64,000 nucleotides of DNA from Prorocentrum cordatum (Eukaryota > Sar > Dinophyceae > Prorocentrales > Prorocentraceae): assembly GCA_963575745.1 (NCBI GenBank), contig CAUYUJ010005669.1, positions 711,628 through 775,627 on the forward strand, read 5' to 3'. Made by a program: the position numbers and the translations under genes. The notes beneath the pieces were generated by a model that saw only the letters and a list, made by a program, of their open reading frames with translations, made no database searches and was not told where the DNA came from. Numbering within the stretch: position 1 is the first letter of the stretch; each line of letters starts with the position of its first letter. Positions 10,273-20,829 of this stretch are shown in pieces.

Positions 10273-12060
10273 ATACCGTATTCAATGGAGCTCCCTGTGG
10301 GGCCGCGAAACGTGTGAGGGGTGTGCCGACATGGGTGTGCGTGACGCATGCGGGCGGTGGCTGGGGCATTCGGTGGAGCTCCCTATGGGGCCACGATGCG
10401 TGTGAATGGTGTGCCGAAATTGGCGTGGCGGACGCATGCGGGCTGCGCCACTGGGACCTTAGATGGAGCTCCCTATGGGGCCACGAAACGTGCGGGGCGT
10501 GCGCCGACATGGGTGTGGCGGACGCGTGCGGGCGGTGGGGCCTCCGGTGGAGCTCCCCATGGGGCCACGAAACGTGTGAGGGGTGTGCCGACATGGGTGT
10601 GCGTGACGCATGCTGGCTGTGCCACTGGAACCTTCGGTGGAGCTCCCTATGGGGCCCCGAAGCGTTTGAGGGGTGTCTCCCGATGGGGCCACGAAACGTG
10701 TGAGGGGTGTGCCGAAATGGGTGTGCGTGACGCATGCGGGCTGCGCCACTGAACCTTCGGTGAGGATTCTATGGGGCCACAAAAGGAGTGAGGGGTGTCA
10801 CCCTATGGGGCCACGAAGCGTGTGAGGGGTGTGCCGACATGGGTGTGCGTGACGCATGCGGGCTGCGCCACTGGGACCTTCGGTGGGGATCCTATGGGGC
10901 CCCGAAACGTGTGAGGGGTGTGCTGAAATGGGTGTGCGTGACGCACGCGGGCTGCGCCACTGGGACCTTCGGTGGAGCTCCCTATCCTATGCGGGCCACG
11001 AAACGTGTGAGGGGTGTGCCGACATGGGTGTGCGTGACGCATGCGGGCTGCGCCCCTGGGACCTTCGGTGGAGTTCCCTATCCTGTGCGGGCCACGAAAC
11101 ATGTGAGGGGTGTGCCGACATGGGTGTTCGTGACGCATGCGGGCTGCGCCACTGGGACCTTCGGTGGAGTTCCCTATGGGGCCACGAAGCGTGTGGAGGG
11201 TGTGCCGACATGGGTGTGCGTGACGCATGCGGGCTGCGCCACTGGGACCTTCCGTGGAACTCCCTATGGGCACGAAGCGTGTGAGGGGTGTGCCGACATG
11301 GGTGTGCGTGACGCATGCGGGCTGCGCCACTGGGACCTTCGGTGGATGGGGCTATGCGGGCCACGAAACGTGTGAGGGGTGTGCCGACATGGGTGTGCGT
11401 GACGCATGCGGGCTGCGCCACTGGGACCTTCGGTGGAGTTCCCTATGGGGCCACGAAGCGTGTGGAGGGTGTGCCGACATGGGTGTTCGTGACGCATGCG
11501 GGCTGCGCCACTGGGACCTTCCGTGGAGCCCCCTATGGGGGCACGAAGCGTGTGAGGGGTGTGCCGACATGGGTGTGCGTGACGCATGCGGGCTGCGCCA
11601 CTGGGACCTTCGGTGGAGCTCACTATGGGGCCACGAAACGTGTGAAAAGGTGTGCCGAAATGGGCGTGCGTGACGCATGCGGGCTGCGCCACTGGGACCT
11701 TCGGTGGAGTTGCCGAAACGTGTGAGGGGTGTGCCGACATGGGTGTGCGTGACGTATGCTGGCTGTGCCACTGGAACCTTCGGTGGAGCTCACTATGGGG
11801 CCGCGAAACGTGTGAGGGGTGTGCCGACATGGGTGTGCGTGACGCATGCGGGCTGCGCCACTGGGACCTTCAGTGGAGCTCCCCATGAGCCCACGAAGCG
11901 TGTGACGGGTTTGCCGAAATGGGTGTTTCTGACGCATGCGGGCTGCTCCACTGAGACCTTCGGTGGAGCTCCTTATGGGGCCACGATCATCGTGAAGGGT
12001 GCACCGACGATGGTGACGAGGAGGAGGATGTTATGGGGCCACGAAGCGCGTGATGGGTGT
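10254..12060. repeat. Satellite, unit about 88-91 bp, roughly 19 copies
   Basis: Head-to-tail units containing GTGACGCATGCGGGCTGCGCC, ACCTTCGGTGGAGCTCC and CGAAACGTGTGAGGGGTGTG. Spacing between successive GACGCATGC sites is about 88-91 bp, for example 11221, 11309 and 11400. The first and last copies are the most diverged. Because the unit is close to 30 codons and lacks stops in most phases, long open frames appear on both strands (30-residue repeats such as CVTHAGCATGTFGG); I treat these as by-products rather than genes. Confidence 0.9.
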
Positions 12061-13000
12061 GGCGAAACAGAGAAATGCGGAAGGCAGAGGCAAAGAGAGG
12101 GAGGAGGGAGGGGGGGCAGCGGGAGGAGGAAGGAGACGCGGGGCGCTGTCTCTTCAAAACGAAGGCCCAACACCACAATATGGTTGGGAACAACCGGTTT
12201 GTCGGCGACAGGTGGGATCTGAACAGGGAGAGAAGGCAACCCGTAAACCAACTCAGGGGAGTCGAAATCAGAGGGGATTTCATAAGCCTGCCTCTGAAGC
12301 CAATTACGGTGCTCGGAACAATCGTCTGGCATCAAAGGGCCTGCACCAGGGTCCTCGCTATCAGCCCAGAGCCCTTCAGATTCGTAGAACTGGTGGCCTA
12401 ACGTGCCCTGTGGGTGCTCGCAAAAAATCGCACTTGCTGCTAGCCGCGTACCCGCGCTGAAAATTGTGCGCCGCTGGCCACGTGGCCCCAGCCCACAGCG
12501 CTCGGAGACGCGAGCGACGGACTCTCTGAATCGTCTGAAACCGAAGCCTCAGAGCCCTCATCCATATAATCGCATGTTCCTGGGCCTCAGGAAGGCTGGC
12601 AACTATCTGGGCCCCCTGGGCCCTGCTGATGCCAGCTCTCAAGAAAAGCCTAACATCGCAAGGCGAGGTACGGAAAAAGGGAACTGATCTGCTGCTCACC
12701 AGTCTCGTTGTGGGGCGGGTCTATCAACTCCAGCCCAGCGCGCTGCAATGAGAGGATGGCGGCGCCCATGGCCCCCCTGACCTTCGACCAGTGGGGCTTG
12801 TCGCGCAAAGTCTAAGGCGCCACGTCCCGAACGCACCTGAAGTCCGGGCCCCTGACGCGCCCGCCCCAAATCCAACGACAACACCTGAAAACAAAGGGAA
12901 CGGTCGCATCAGACGCAGGATCGTGCGAGGGGCCGCAGTGCGCGCTCAAATGGGCGTCACATGACTGCTACTTCCAGCACCCATGAGCGACGCCGCTACA
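12060..13000 (-). other. Unassigned sequence between satellite and LINE RT
   Basis: A short purine-rich patch (12060-12140) is followed by ordinary sequence. A 107-codon minus frame (12699-12376) gives no family match I can recognise. By position it may be the region between RT and RNase H of the LINE, but no motif confirms this. Confidence 0.3.
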
Positions 13001-13009
13001 GCCGCGAGA

Positions 13010-14150
13010 CTGAGGATAATGACATCAGTGACACCTGAGATTGCGGCACCAGGGCTGCCGCGCGGCATGGGCCCCGTCCTCCAGAGCCCCGCCCCCCGCC
13101 GCAGCCCGTCGCGAAGCTTTCAACCGGTGACTCCCGAGGTCCAGTTGCCTGCGACGTCGAGCCCCCGTCGTGCGAAAGACGCACCTACCGTAAAGATCAT
13201 GACCGAAGTTAAGCGCGTGCTTCCTGGCGTCGAAAACCGATCGAGCGGCCAGCCATGGCGACATTCTTCTCGGCGACTGCACTCGACGCGACATATCCAA
13301 ACTTGTTGGGCTGCAGAAGGGCCGATCGGCGCGACCCCCCGACGCGGCTCGCGGGCAGCGGCAAAAGCAATGTTAGCTTCATTCTAGTCAGCCCCTTCCC
13401 GCTAGGGGGAAACGCGTCATCCATGGGCGCCCGCGCCTTCGCCGTCAGGGAACGAGAGGTCACGCCGCGGACAGGTTGGCTAAGCACCGCGAGCATCGCA
13501 GTTGAGGCAGCTTAGCGCCCCGCGAGTCTGCCCTGACAACTGACGTAGGCATCAGACAGGGACCCACATGCGTCGACCCTTCTCAGGGCCAGGTAGCTCT
13601 GGACGAGCATCCAGCCAGCACCGAGCGGGAACCCAATCTGCCGACAAACACTCGAAACCACACAGGATGTTCTATCATCTCGTAACGCGTAATCATGTCT
13701 AGCAACATTGACACATAATGCAAACCTCTCGCCTTCGATATCTCTGCAGCGCGATTCAAATCAAGGAGGGAATCGCTCGAGCCCCCCCCCCCCTGCCCGC
13801 CCCCCGGAACGCCTCCGCCCTGGTGGCGAGCTCCCACCAGACGTGAGCGAGGGAATCGAGAAGGGCCATCAGCCCGTGGCCCCCGTCCGGCGGACGCGGG
13901 CCTCCGTCCGCCTTCGGGGGGCGGACCAGGCGACTGACGTTGCGCTTCGTCGGCGCTGCCCTCTCGCAACTGAAGAGGGCCGCCACGGTTGCGAGAAAGT
14001 CATCTGGAAGGTACTGCAAAAACTGAGGGTGGATGCATAAGCACCCTGCAGCGGTGCGCTCGATGAATTTGGCGATCGCAGCTCGAAGGTCGGAAATCGT
14101 AATCCTCGGAAGCGACGGCCAAACGGCGAAATCGGGCGGCATCTCGGGCG
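13010..14150 (-). pseudogene. LINE reverse transcriptase, frameshifted
   Basis: Several minus frames together give the RT core. The frame at 14142-13756 ends NVSRLVRPPKADGGPRPPDGG, the fingers motif I.LIpKpDGG.RPI. The next frame (13969-13583) has LDLNRAAEISKARGLHYVSMLLDMITRYEMIEH-type sequence, where LLDMITRYE is motif A (Asp near 13698). The frame at 13496-13209 has APMDDAFPP, corresponding to the F/YVDD motif C (DD near 13420), then LQPNKFGYVASSAVA, the usual post-active-site K...AS segment. The frame at 13300-13025 has ARKHALNFGHDLYG, cf. NLGVDF. Shifts near 13860, 13550 and 13280 mean it is non-functional. Confidence 0.65.
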
Positions 14151-15060
14151 CTCGGCATCCGCGGGTCGACTAGGCACTAGCCCACTCGGAGCGCGTCGCG
14201 TCAGCCAACTCGCGCGGCTGCGCCCCCTCGGCGGCCTCGATCGTTTCCGGGCCCAGGAGTCCCGGGGCACTCGGGCCCTGGAAAACCTGCGCGCCTGCCG
14301 AGCGCCGCCCAAAAACTGGCCCGCGCTCGGACCTTCCGCGAAGCTTCCCTCTGAGCCAAGAAACTGGCCTGCCGGGTCTCGGCCCGGTCCAGACTTCGCT
14401 GAACCAGGTCGTCGGTCGCCGGGTCGCCAAAAAACGCCATGCCTGACAGAAGACAAATTCGATTCAGAGGATCCAGCTCCAGCGGCGCCTTCTGCTGCCT
14501 CGCCGCGTTCCGCGTGAAGGCCTTGGCCTCGCGCCGCAGCCGCGCCGCCCTCTCTGGCCGGCGCTGCTGCTCGCCTCCTTCCTCGCGCAGCGCGGGAACG
14601 TGCATCGAGAGGACGCGTTTGATCTCGCGCGTCTGTCGGGCCCAGCGCGAGCACCGAGCGCCTCGCGTGGCCGCCGCGTGCGATCTGCCGTCTTGACCTG
14701 CTGCCAGACTGCTTCACATGGCCCAGCAGGTCCCTCGAAGTCGCTCCTCGCTGGCCCCCGTACGTCATGCCTGTCGAACAGCCCTTGCTCGATGCCGGCG
14801 ACCGCGCGATCCCAGAACACACTGCCAGCTCATCCGCTGTGCGAGCCTGCTCCACGTCTCGAACAACGCCTGACCAGTCTCTGGGGTAGCGCGCGCAGCG
14901 TGGTGGCACCGCCGCTGGCGCCATCTCCGGCTGGCGCGGCGCTCGCGCCCGCGCGGCAGCATCTGGCCCGCGCATCGGCGCAGCAACGGGGCGATGAGGC
15001 GACGTATTGGTGAACGACGCACATCTGGAGCTGTCGTGCGCGTGACCATGTTCCCGCTCA
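14150..15060 (-). pseudogene. LINE linker between endonuclease and RT
   Basis: Minus-strand sequence rich in Ala/Arg/Glu with charged helical segments (e.g. REEGGEQQRRPERAARLRREAKAF near 14585-14515). It lies between the last endonuclease motif and the RT fingers motif, where LINE ORF2 proteins have a long low-conservation linker. Two overlapping frames (14975-13869 and 14605-14201) are open, so the true frame is uncertain. No independent function assigned. Confidence 0.4.
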
Positions 15061-15307
15061 TCGCGAAAGAATGCGTCGCCGATCCTGGGGGCTCTGCGCG
15101 CGCGTCGGGGTCGTAGCGGCGACCGCGGCGCCTCCGACGGCCGCCGCCCAGGACTTCAGCAACCCTGGCTGGATGTTGAAGACAGCGCCTAGGATCCAGT
15201 CGAATCCCGCGGCCTGCCCGCGTTGGATGCTGCTGGTAATTTCCGTCAGCGGCGCAAAGTTCGCCGGGCCGAAGAACTCATCGACCCAGAGGTCAACCGA
15301 GATAGCG
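15060..15307 (-). pseudogene. C-terminal half of LINE endonuclease
   Basis: Reads on the minus strand from the insertion edge: GAISVDLWVDEFFGPAN, LTEITSSIQ, then FDWILGAVFNIQPGLLKSWAA. This parallels the exonuclease-endonuclease-phosphatase fold of LINE endonucleases (N..LL..I...L...W.vGGDFN..P..L...W). The conserved GDFN here reads GAVFN, so the catalytic Asp of that motif appears lost. The N-terminal half lies beyond the inserted element at 15308-16372. Confidence 0.6.
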
Positions 15308-15492
15308 CCTTTTTTTATCCGCGATAACGGGCGTGATCGGGGGGGGGGGCCCGATCGCGTCGCGGCGGGTTTCGGCCTCTCGGGGCCTATTTCCAAACCC
15401 CGGGCCCTCGGGAGGAGGAAGATAAGGAAAAGGGAGGGGGGGAAGAGGAGGAAGAGGGGATTGAGGTGGAATTCCTGGGAACACCTTGAGAT

Positions 15493-15530
<38 letters not shown>

Positions 15531-16372
15531 TCCTCCTCCTCCTCCTCCTCCTCCTCCTCCTCCTCCTCCTCCTCCTCCTCCCCTTCCTCCTCCTCCTCCT
15601 CCTCCTCCTCCTCCTCCTCCTCCTCCTCCTCCTCCGGGGCGGGGAAGGATACTCAAGAATATGTTTGTGAACGTTCGGGGGGCGCGTGTCCATGTGTGTC
15701 CCTTGTGATCGTTCGCAGAGCTCGCCTGCGCGACATTTGATCGCGATGGTGCTGCAGGTACTTACGCAACTCTTCCCGTTCACGCGCTTCCCGTTCATGT
15801 CAGGAAAGGTATGGACAACGAGCGTTTCGCCTGAGCCATCCTCGCCACATCGTGAAGTTGGGGGTTGTATCTTAAGACGTCGTTTGCTAAAAGTAGGCGT
15901 CTCGCATGAGACATTGTTGAGATCGTTGGTCTAATTCGCGGACCTCCACAAATGAGCGTTTCGCCTGAGACATCCTCGACAAAAATGGGATGCGCCAAGC
16001 GCTCTTGTAAGGCATTTGTTCGGAGCGATATCGGATGACCTCCAAGATGGCCCAAGAAGCGAATTATTGAAACAACCATGGATGTTGAACAATTTCGCTT
16101 AAGACTCAGCGTCTCGCTCGAGACACACCCTAAACAAATCCTTCGCAACATGGCGCTCGAAACCATATGGTTTCCTCCGCTTCCGCCTCCTCCTCCTCCT
16201 CCTCCTCCTCCACCTCCCGGTCGCGGACAACAGCGACGACGACGACGAATTCCTGGGAAACCCATGAGATTCGCTGAAAGCCCTGAAAGATTCCGAGGCA
16301 TGTAGGGAAACATCGCGACGTGATCGGGGGGGGGGGGCGGGGGCGATCACGAGCGTTATGGCCCATAAAAAA
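15308..16372. mobile_element. About 1.06 kb insertion with imperfect terminal inverted repeats
   Basis: Left end: T-run, then ATAACGGGCGTGATCG, a G-run and CGATCGCGTCGCG. Right end, reverse-complemented: T-run, then ATAACGCTCGTGATCG, a C-rich run and CGATCACGTCGCG. These form roughly 45-50 bp imperfect terminal inverted repeats that exactly flank a break in the LINE endonuclease reading. The interior has (CTG)n and (CTC)n arrays (15487-15635 and 16185-16213) and several small palindromes of the GTCTCGCATGAGAC type (near 15829, 15898, 15957, 16109). No transposase is encoded, so it is non-autonomous. A target-site duplication is not evident. Confidence 0.65.
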
Positions 16373-16760
16373 AAACAGGCTCGTCACAATGAATCCACCC
16401 TTCATCTTCGAGCGCGCATGTTCAGCCACGGCCCTTGACTGAACCAGTTCGCCCGATGGAATCAGTGGCGGGCGGGTGATCTGCGCATCCGTGGGGCACA
16501 GCTGTGCGACGCCACTTGTCGACCCCCTGCCTCCTGGGGCCGCCGGGGCATCCGCTGCAACCCACACTCATATCCTGCCGCTCGGAGCCTCGCCTGGGAG
16601 GCCCCCAGCTTGTCCCCCGTGAGGTGGTGCTCCTGGCAGCAGAGCACGCTCGGGACTGCCCCCCGCGCTGGCCGCTCAGCCTCAAGCGGCTCAGCCAAGG
16701 GCCCATGAGAAAAAATATTAACCGTCACGACCTGCATCGTCAGCGCTGCCAACAAGATCC
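16373..16760 (-). pseudogene. N-terminal half of LINE endonuclease
   Basis: Nicks target DNA for LINE integration. The minus frame that opens upstream at 17535 contains MQVVTVNIFSHGPL, the start of the fold (vvt.Nv.sw), and then SVLCCQEHHLTGDKL with the catalytic Glu in QEH. A frame change brings RGSTSGVAQLCP (cf. GtsGGVAvl) and GGFIVTSLFF (cf. ggf.v.SlYl), where the inserted element begins. Motifs and order match an apurinic-type LINE endonuclease. Confidence 0.6.
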
Positions 16761-16784
16761 AGAACTTAAAGCTCGTCGCAGCGC

Positions 16785-17720
16785 TACTTCTTGGCGAAGC
16801 TCGGGAGGTTCTCGCCAGCTCTCTTGACCGCCTCCCGCAACTCCTCGTCTCCATGGGGCACCTGCATGTTGACAGACTGCAGGAAGGCGCGGAGCACCTC
16901 GGGATCACCTCCGGCCTGGGGAATCCAGCTCGGCGCCCCACCGCGGCTGCGGCAGCATCTGCGGCACTGGCCGCGGCCCCCGCCGCGCCGCCCGCGCCCG
17001 CGCTGGGGGCGCCCGCGCCTCGGCCCGCAGCGTGTGCGGCCGCCTGCCTCGCGGCCTCGGCCGCCTCCACCGCGCGGCGCTGCAGCTCAGCACGACGCGC
17101 TGCCTCCGCCAAGCGCGCCTCCACCAGGCAGTCGCGGAACCGCTCCGCCAACTCCCCCGGCCCGCCGAAGGAAGACAGCAGCTCGCCCAGCCGCCCTGCA
17201 GTCAACTCCTCCGCCAGGACGGGATGTACCTGGGCCAACGACGGGACCTCGCTCTGGCTCGGCCTCGGCACCTGGGTCACCAGCTGGCGACGCTCCTCCT
17301 CGAGCTCCAGGAGCTTGGCGCAGACGCGGTCCAGCTGGACACAGGCCTCCTTGAGAGCCACCTCTGCCGTGCGCACCTTCTCGCGGAGGTCCGACACGTG
17401 CATATCCTGCTTCTCCTTCCTCCATCCTCTTCTCCACCTTGAGCCTGGTTTCCAGACTCTTGCCCGCGACAAGTTTCCTTCGCAACTCAACCTGGCGGCA
17501 CCGCAACTTCTCTCGCGCCTCGACGAGCTCAGCACACGTTACGGACTCGAGGGTCGCCAAGGGCGCACCAATCTCGGCAAACTCACGCTTGATATCGGCG
17601 TCGGGTCCCTTGCCGGAGTCATCGGCGTCCATGGTATCGGGCCCACCACCCTGCTGCGACTGCTGGCTCTTGAGCCTTAGTAGCTCCGCCCGCAGCTTCT
17701 TGACCTCAACATCCTGACTC
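16785..17720 (-). pseudogene. LINE ORF1-like coiled-coil protein
   Basis: ORF1 products of LINEs bind element RNA. The likely start is upstream of or at the ATG at 17632 (MDADDSGKGPDADI); a leucine/lysine heptad-like leader (VEVKKLRAELLRLKSQQ) lies just upstream in the same frame. After a shift near 17410 a long coiled-coil region follows (EKVRTAEVALKEACVQL, LLELEEERRQLV), then an Ala-rich stretch. The first frame resumes to end GDEELREAVKRAGENLPSFAKK-stop near 16785. At least two frame changes are needed, so the copy is broken. No zinc finger or RRM is visible. Confidence 0.5.
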
Positions 17721-18170
17721 CCCCTCCGCCAGCGACGCGGATACTTTTGGAGGGTGGCTAATCGAACTGCTCTTTGAGGCCTCTGAATGCCGTACCCTTG
17801 TGCTCCCTACAAAGCTGACGCTTGTCCTAGTCCGCTCTGTTCCACCACCGATCCCCCGTCGAAGTAGACCAGTGCTTACAATAGCACGGTCTGGCCCACG
17901 CAACCCTCTGGCGTTTATGCCCGCTCTGGGTGGAACCTGCCCGCGACGTCTCGTCATGCCGAGCGGCGGGCCCCATTAGCCCCCATGAGCGGACTGAGGA
18001 CAGCTGGAACGTGGCACCTTCCGCCGACCGTGGGGCGAACAACGGGCGGACAAGCCTGGGACGCCGTGGCAGGCAGACCCAGGCGTTCGTGAAATGGAAT
18101 GCTGTGGGGGGGGCCTCGAGCCTGCCCTCTCGGTCGCGATCAAGCTCCAGTGTCGGGAGTCACGTTGGAA

Positions 18171-18192
18171 CTTGAACCAAAATGGCTACGGA
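18171..18192 (-). other. DinoSL relict (spliced leader copied into DNA)
   Basis: Reverse complement begins TCCGTAGCCATTTTGG and ends TTCAAG. It matches the canonical 22-nt dinoflagellate spliced leader at 21 of 22 positions; the only difference is T for C at position 17. No splice donor GT follows, so it is not an SL RNA gene. It lies upstream of and on the same strand as the LINE ORF1, as expected if a trans-spliced LINE mRNA was reverse transcribed. Confidence 0.9.
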
Positions 18193-18735
18193 CTGGGCAC
18201 AACATATGGCGGGTTCCGGAAACTCTGAACCAACACGAACCTTGCTTTCTCGTGGGAGCGCACTTTTTACTTCCGCCGGTTTCCATCGACGTCCGCCGAG
18301 AAAGAGATGACATCTCCTTCGGTCCTCGAAGGCGAGGTGTGCCCATTCTGGAACGCCTCATATGATACGAGCGTCCATCTCTTCCTCCTTTCCTCTTCCT
18401 CCCTCCTCCTCCGCCTCCTCCCTCCTTCCTCCTCCTTCCTCACCTTCCTCGCATCTTCATCCCACTTCACTGCCGGCTCCTCCTCCTCCTCCATGCGGCC
18501 CTGCTGACGCACCGCCCCGAAGTGAGAGCAGGAAACCCCAGCGCGGCGCTGCCTGCTTGTCGTGCTCGTCCTCCTGAAGGTCCTGCCCGGCCAGCGGGAG
18601 CTTTTGGGCCTCCTCCGCCTCCTCTGCCCCCTGCTCTTTCCGATCTCGCTTGGGGACCCCAGCCAGCCCCAACAGGTGCCACAGACCACGAGCAGCGACG
18701 ACGGCGCGAGGCCGCCTGGTTAGAGGAAGAGCACA
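18193..18735. other. Gene-free stretch with TCC-rich tract
   Basis: Upstream of the retroposed LINE. Contains a pyrimidine-rich tract (18375-18495) with many TCC/CTC triplets. I see no gene. Confidence 0.5.
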
Positions 18736-18737
18736 AC

Positions 18738-18893
18738 ATACACTTTCGGAGCTCCGCGCGGCTTTGTCGGATCGGCGCTGGCCCCCCCTCCCTGGCGCGC
18801 GGAGCGCGATTTGGGCGGTGCTGGAAGCGCCGCCAGGGGGGGCCCCGGCTCCGATCGCAGAAATCCGCGCGGAGCTTCGAAAGTTGCTGTTTA
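18738..18893. repeat. Imperfect long hairpin (MITE-like), arms about 60 bp
   Basis: Left arm starts ACACTTTCGGAGCTCCGCGCGG; the right arm, reverse-complemented, starts CAACTTTCGAAGCTCCGCGCGG, and similarity continues through GATCGG and a C-run to about 60 bp. The loop is about 35 bp. Minus-strand frames across it are shadows of the palindrome. Confidence 0.7.
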
Positions 18894-19089
18894 CGCATCC
18901 AAGATGTATCCCTTGGTCCCTCGAAAGAGGGAAGAGTCGGCGGCGAGCCCACGGTGGCACTCAGAGGGGGCGGGCCTTCTCAGAAGGCTCGGAAGGCCTC
19001 TGGCCCTCCGAGAAGTTCTCTGTGCCTTTCCGAAGACGCAGAGGAGACCCGACAGGTTGCAATTGTTAGATTTTGAGAAAGAGCTCCCG

Positions 19090-19260
19090 TCTTCCTATCC
19101 TGCATACCGCGGTCGCCAGATCCCACAGGATCCGGGGAATCCCTGAGTGTCGCGCCTCGCGTCCTCGACGAATGACGACATCCAACCGCGGCCGCCAGAC
19201 CCCACAGGATCCCGGGAGTCACTGAGTGTCACGCCTCGCGTCCTCGACGAATGGCGACAC
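19090..19260. repeat. Two-copy tandem repeat, unit about 78-80 bp
   Basis: CCGCGGTCGCCAGATCCCAC...GAGTGTCGCGCCTCGCGTCC and CCGCGGCCGCCAGACCCCAC...GAGTGTCACGCCTCGCGTCC are adjacent near-copies, each ending CTCGACGAATG. Confidence 0.8.
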
Positions 19261-20120
19261 CTTATGCCGTCACGCCGGCCCGTCAAAAACATAATATAGA
19301 TATGGTATGACACAACGGAGCATAACTTAGTTGAGGGCTGTAGAATACCGCGGCGACAGACTGACGGCGCCCAACCAAACACAACATACGAGCCGACGTA
19401 AGGCTGGCCACAGGAACAAACCGGCGCCGCAACGGACCGATGACACGATATATCAAACGTGACAGGTGTCACGACGTCACGCCGCCCCGTCGAGAACACA
19501 ACAAAACCAACTCTTTGTGACTAGAGCACACTATAACCGAACATACCGTGCTAGAGTAGAACACAGCAGCGACCGACTTACGGCGTCTTGTCAAACGTGA
19601 CATGCATGCTGAGTTCAGGCTGGCCACATTAACAATCATCACGATGGAATTCGCAACAACAAGGGGGCCTGACTTTTGGGGGGCTCTGATTTAAGCCCAG
19701 GGTGTCTGGGCCCAACGCCGCAATTCCATGGCTAGTTTTGGAGTGTCTACAACTGTCTCTCTGGGAGGGTTGTGGCCCCCTCGCTATTATTGCGAAAACC
19801 TGGAGTACCAGACTCGGGAACAAACGCCGAACATTTCAGTGGGGATCGCTCAAAGCAACATACGGTTTATGCACATGTTTCTTATTCGACTGGTTGCCCT
19901 CGCTGTGCCCTCCCGCCCCCATCCACATCTTCGAGGAACTTCGCGGCCAAGCACAGCACTACCACCATGACTCCGATCAGCACGCCGCCTGCCCGCGACA
20001 CCAGGCCCCGCAGATCCAGGTCCCTGCTGGCCCGCATGGCGAAAGCCCACCCCTGTAAGGATTGAGACATGGAACTCGCAACGCGCAATTTTGAATGTGC
20101 TCCTCGCAACAACACTGAAA
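19261..20120. other. No gene or notable repeat seen
   Basis: Lower-GC sequence than its surroundings, with short open frames only. Nothing recognised. Confidence 0.4.
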
Positions 20121-20177
20121 GGAAACCAATGCGGGGGGGGGGAAACCATTTTTTTGGGGGGGGGGGAGCCGGAATCG

Positions 20178-20266
20178 GCGATTCCTTGCCGACAGATCGG
20201 CGAGAGGCCCCCCGACAGCGAATCCGCCCGCGCTCCTGGGCGGGACGGGCTGTCGGGCCTCTGTCG
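20178..20266. repeat. Imperfect inverted repeat after G-runs
   Basis: GCCGACAG...GAGAGGCC.CCCGACAGC on the left pairs with GCTGTCGGGCCTCTGTCGGC on the right around a GCCCGCGCTCCTGGGCGGG core. It is preceded by two G-runs (20131 and 20156) and a T-run. Confidence 0.5.
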
Positions 20267-20646
20267 GCGATGACTGGGCGATTGGGGGCCGATGCACCCC
20301 CCCTGAGCCTATGGCCCTCTGTCGCTGCCCTGGCGAGCAGGAGCGCCAGCAGAGAGGGAGGACTGCGCGCGCCACGGCGGCGTGAGGGGCGCACGGCAAC
20401 CGAGGACCAGGACAGCCAAGGCCACCGCCGATGGAGCAGGGCCAAGACCAGAGAGCACGAGCAAGGCGGAGGGGGGGTGGCTCGACCGTTCGACAAGCGG
20501 CAAGCATGTGCTTTTCGGACGTTTGCGAGTAGGCACTTTGCGAGTAGTGGAACGCGCTCGATGAAGCAAGGGGGAGGGGGGTGGCTCGACCATGTGTCCC
20601 CCGGACCCCCGACGTGCAGGGAAGCGAAGATGCTGGCCGCTGCCCT

Positions 20647-20817
20647 GGGGTCCGAGCAGATGGGGTCGGAGGATCGTGCCGCATCGCCGATGTATCGGCG
20701 ATGCTTCGGCGATGCATCGGCGACGCTAGCGTGCGAAAACACGTGCTCCACATCAAGCCGCATCGTCGATGCATCGGCGATGCGGCGCGATCCTCCGACC
20801 CCATCTGCTCGGACCCC
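20647..20817. repeat. Long near-perfect hairpin, arms about 57 bp
   Basis: Left arm starts GGGGTCCGAGCAGATGGGGT at 20647; the right arm, reverse-complemented from 20817, has the same 20 bases and matches at about 54 of 57 positions. The arms end in GCATCGCCGATG repeats, which continue into the loop as further CGATGCATCGGCGATG palindromes. This is a foldback/MITE-type structure; the open frames that cross it are not taken as genes. Confidence 0.85.
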
Positions 20818-20829
20818 ACCTGGGAGGCC

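Larger units (their letters stand above)
9350..18192 (-). mobile_element. LINE-like retroelement remains with 5' spliced leader, nested insertions
   Basis: Read on the minus strand the parts occur in the canonical order: DinoSL (18192), coiled-coil ORF1 (17720-16785), endonuclease start (16760-16373), endonuclease end (15307-15060), linker (15060-14150), reverse transcriptase (14150-13010) and RNase H (10272-9700). A terminal-inverted-repeat element at 15308-16372 interrupts the endonuclease and a satellite (10254-12060) separates RT and RNase H. That all parts belong to one insertion is inferred from order and strand; the RNase H piece could come from another copy. The 3' end is not defined. 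Confidence 0.6.

Noticed and set aside
10254-12222. Overlapping ORFs with 30-residue repeats on both strands
   Set aside because: Produced by the ~90 bp satellite; no start context, open in several frames alike.
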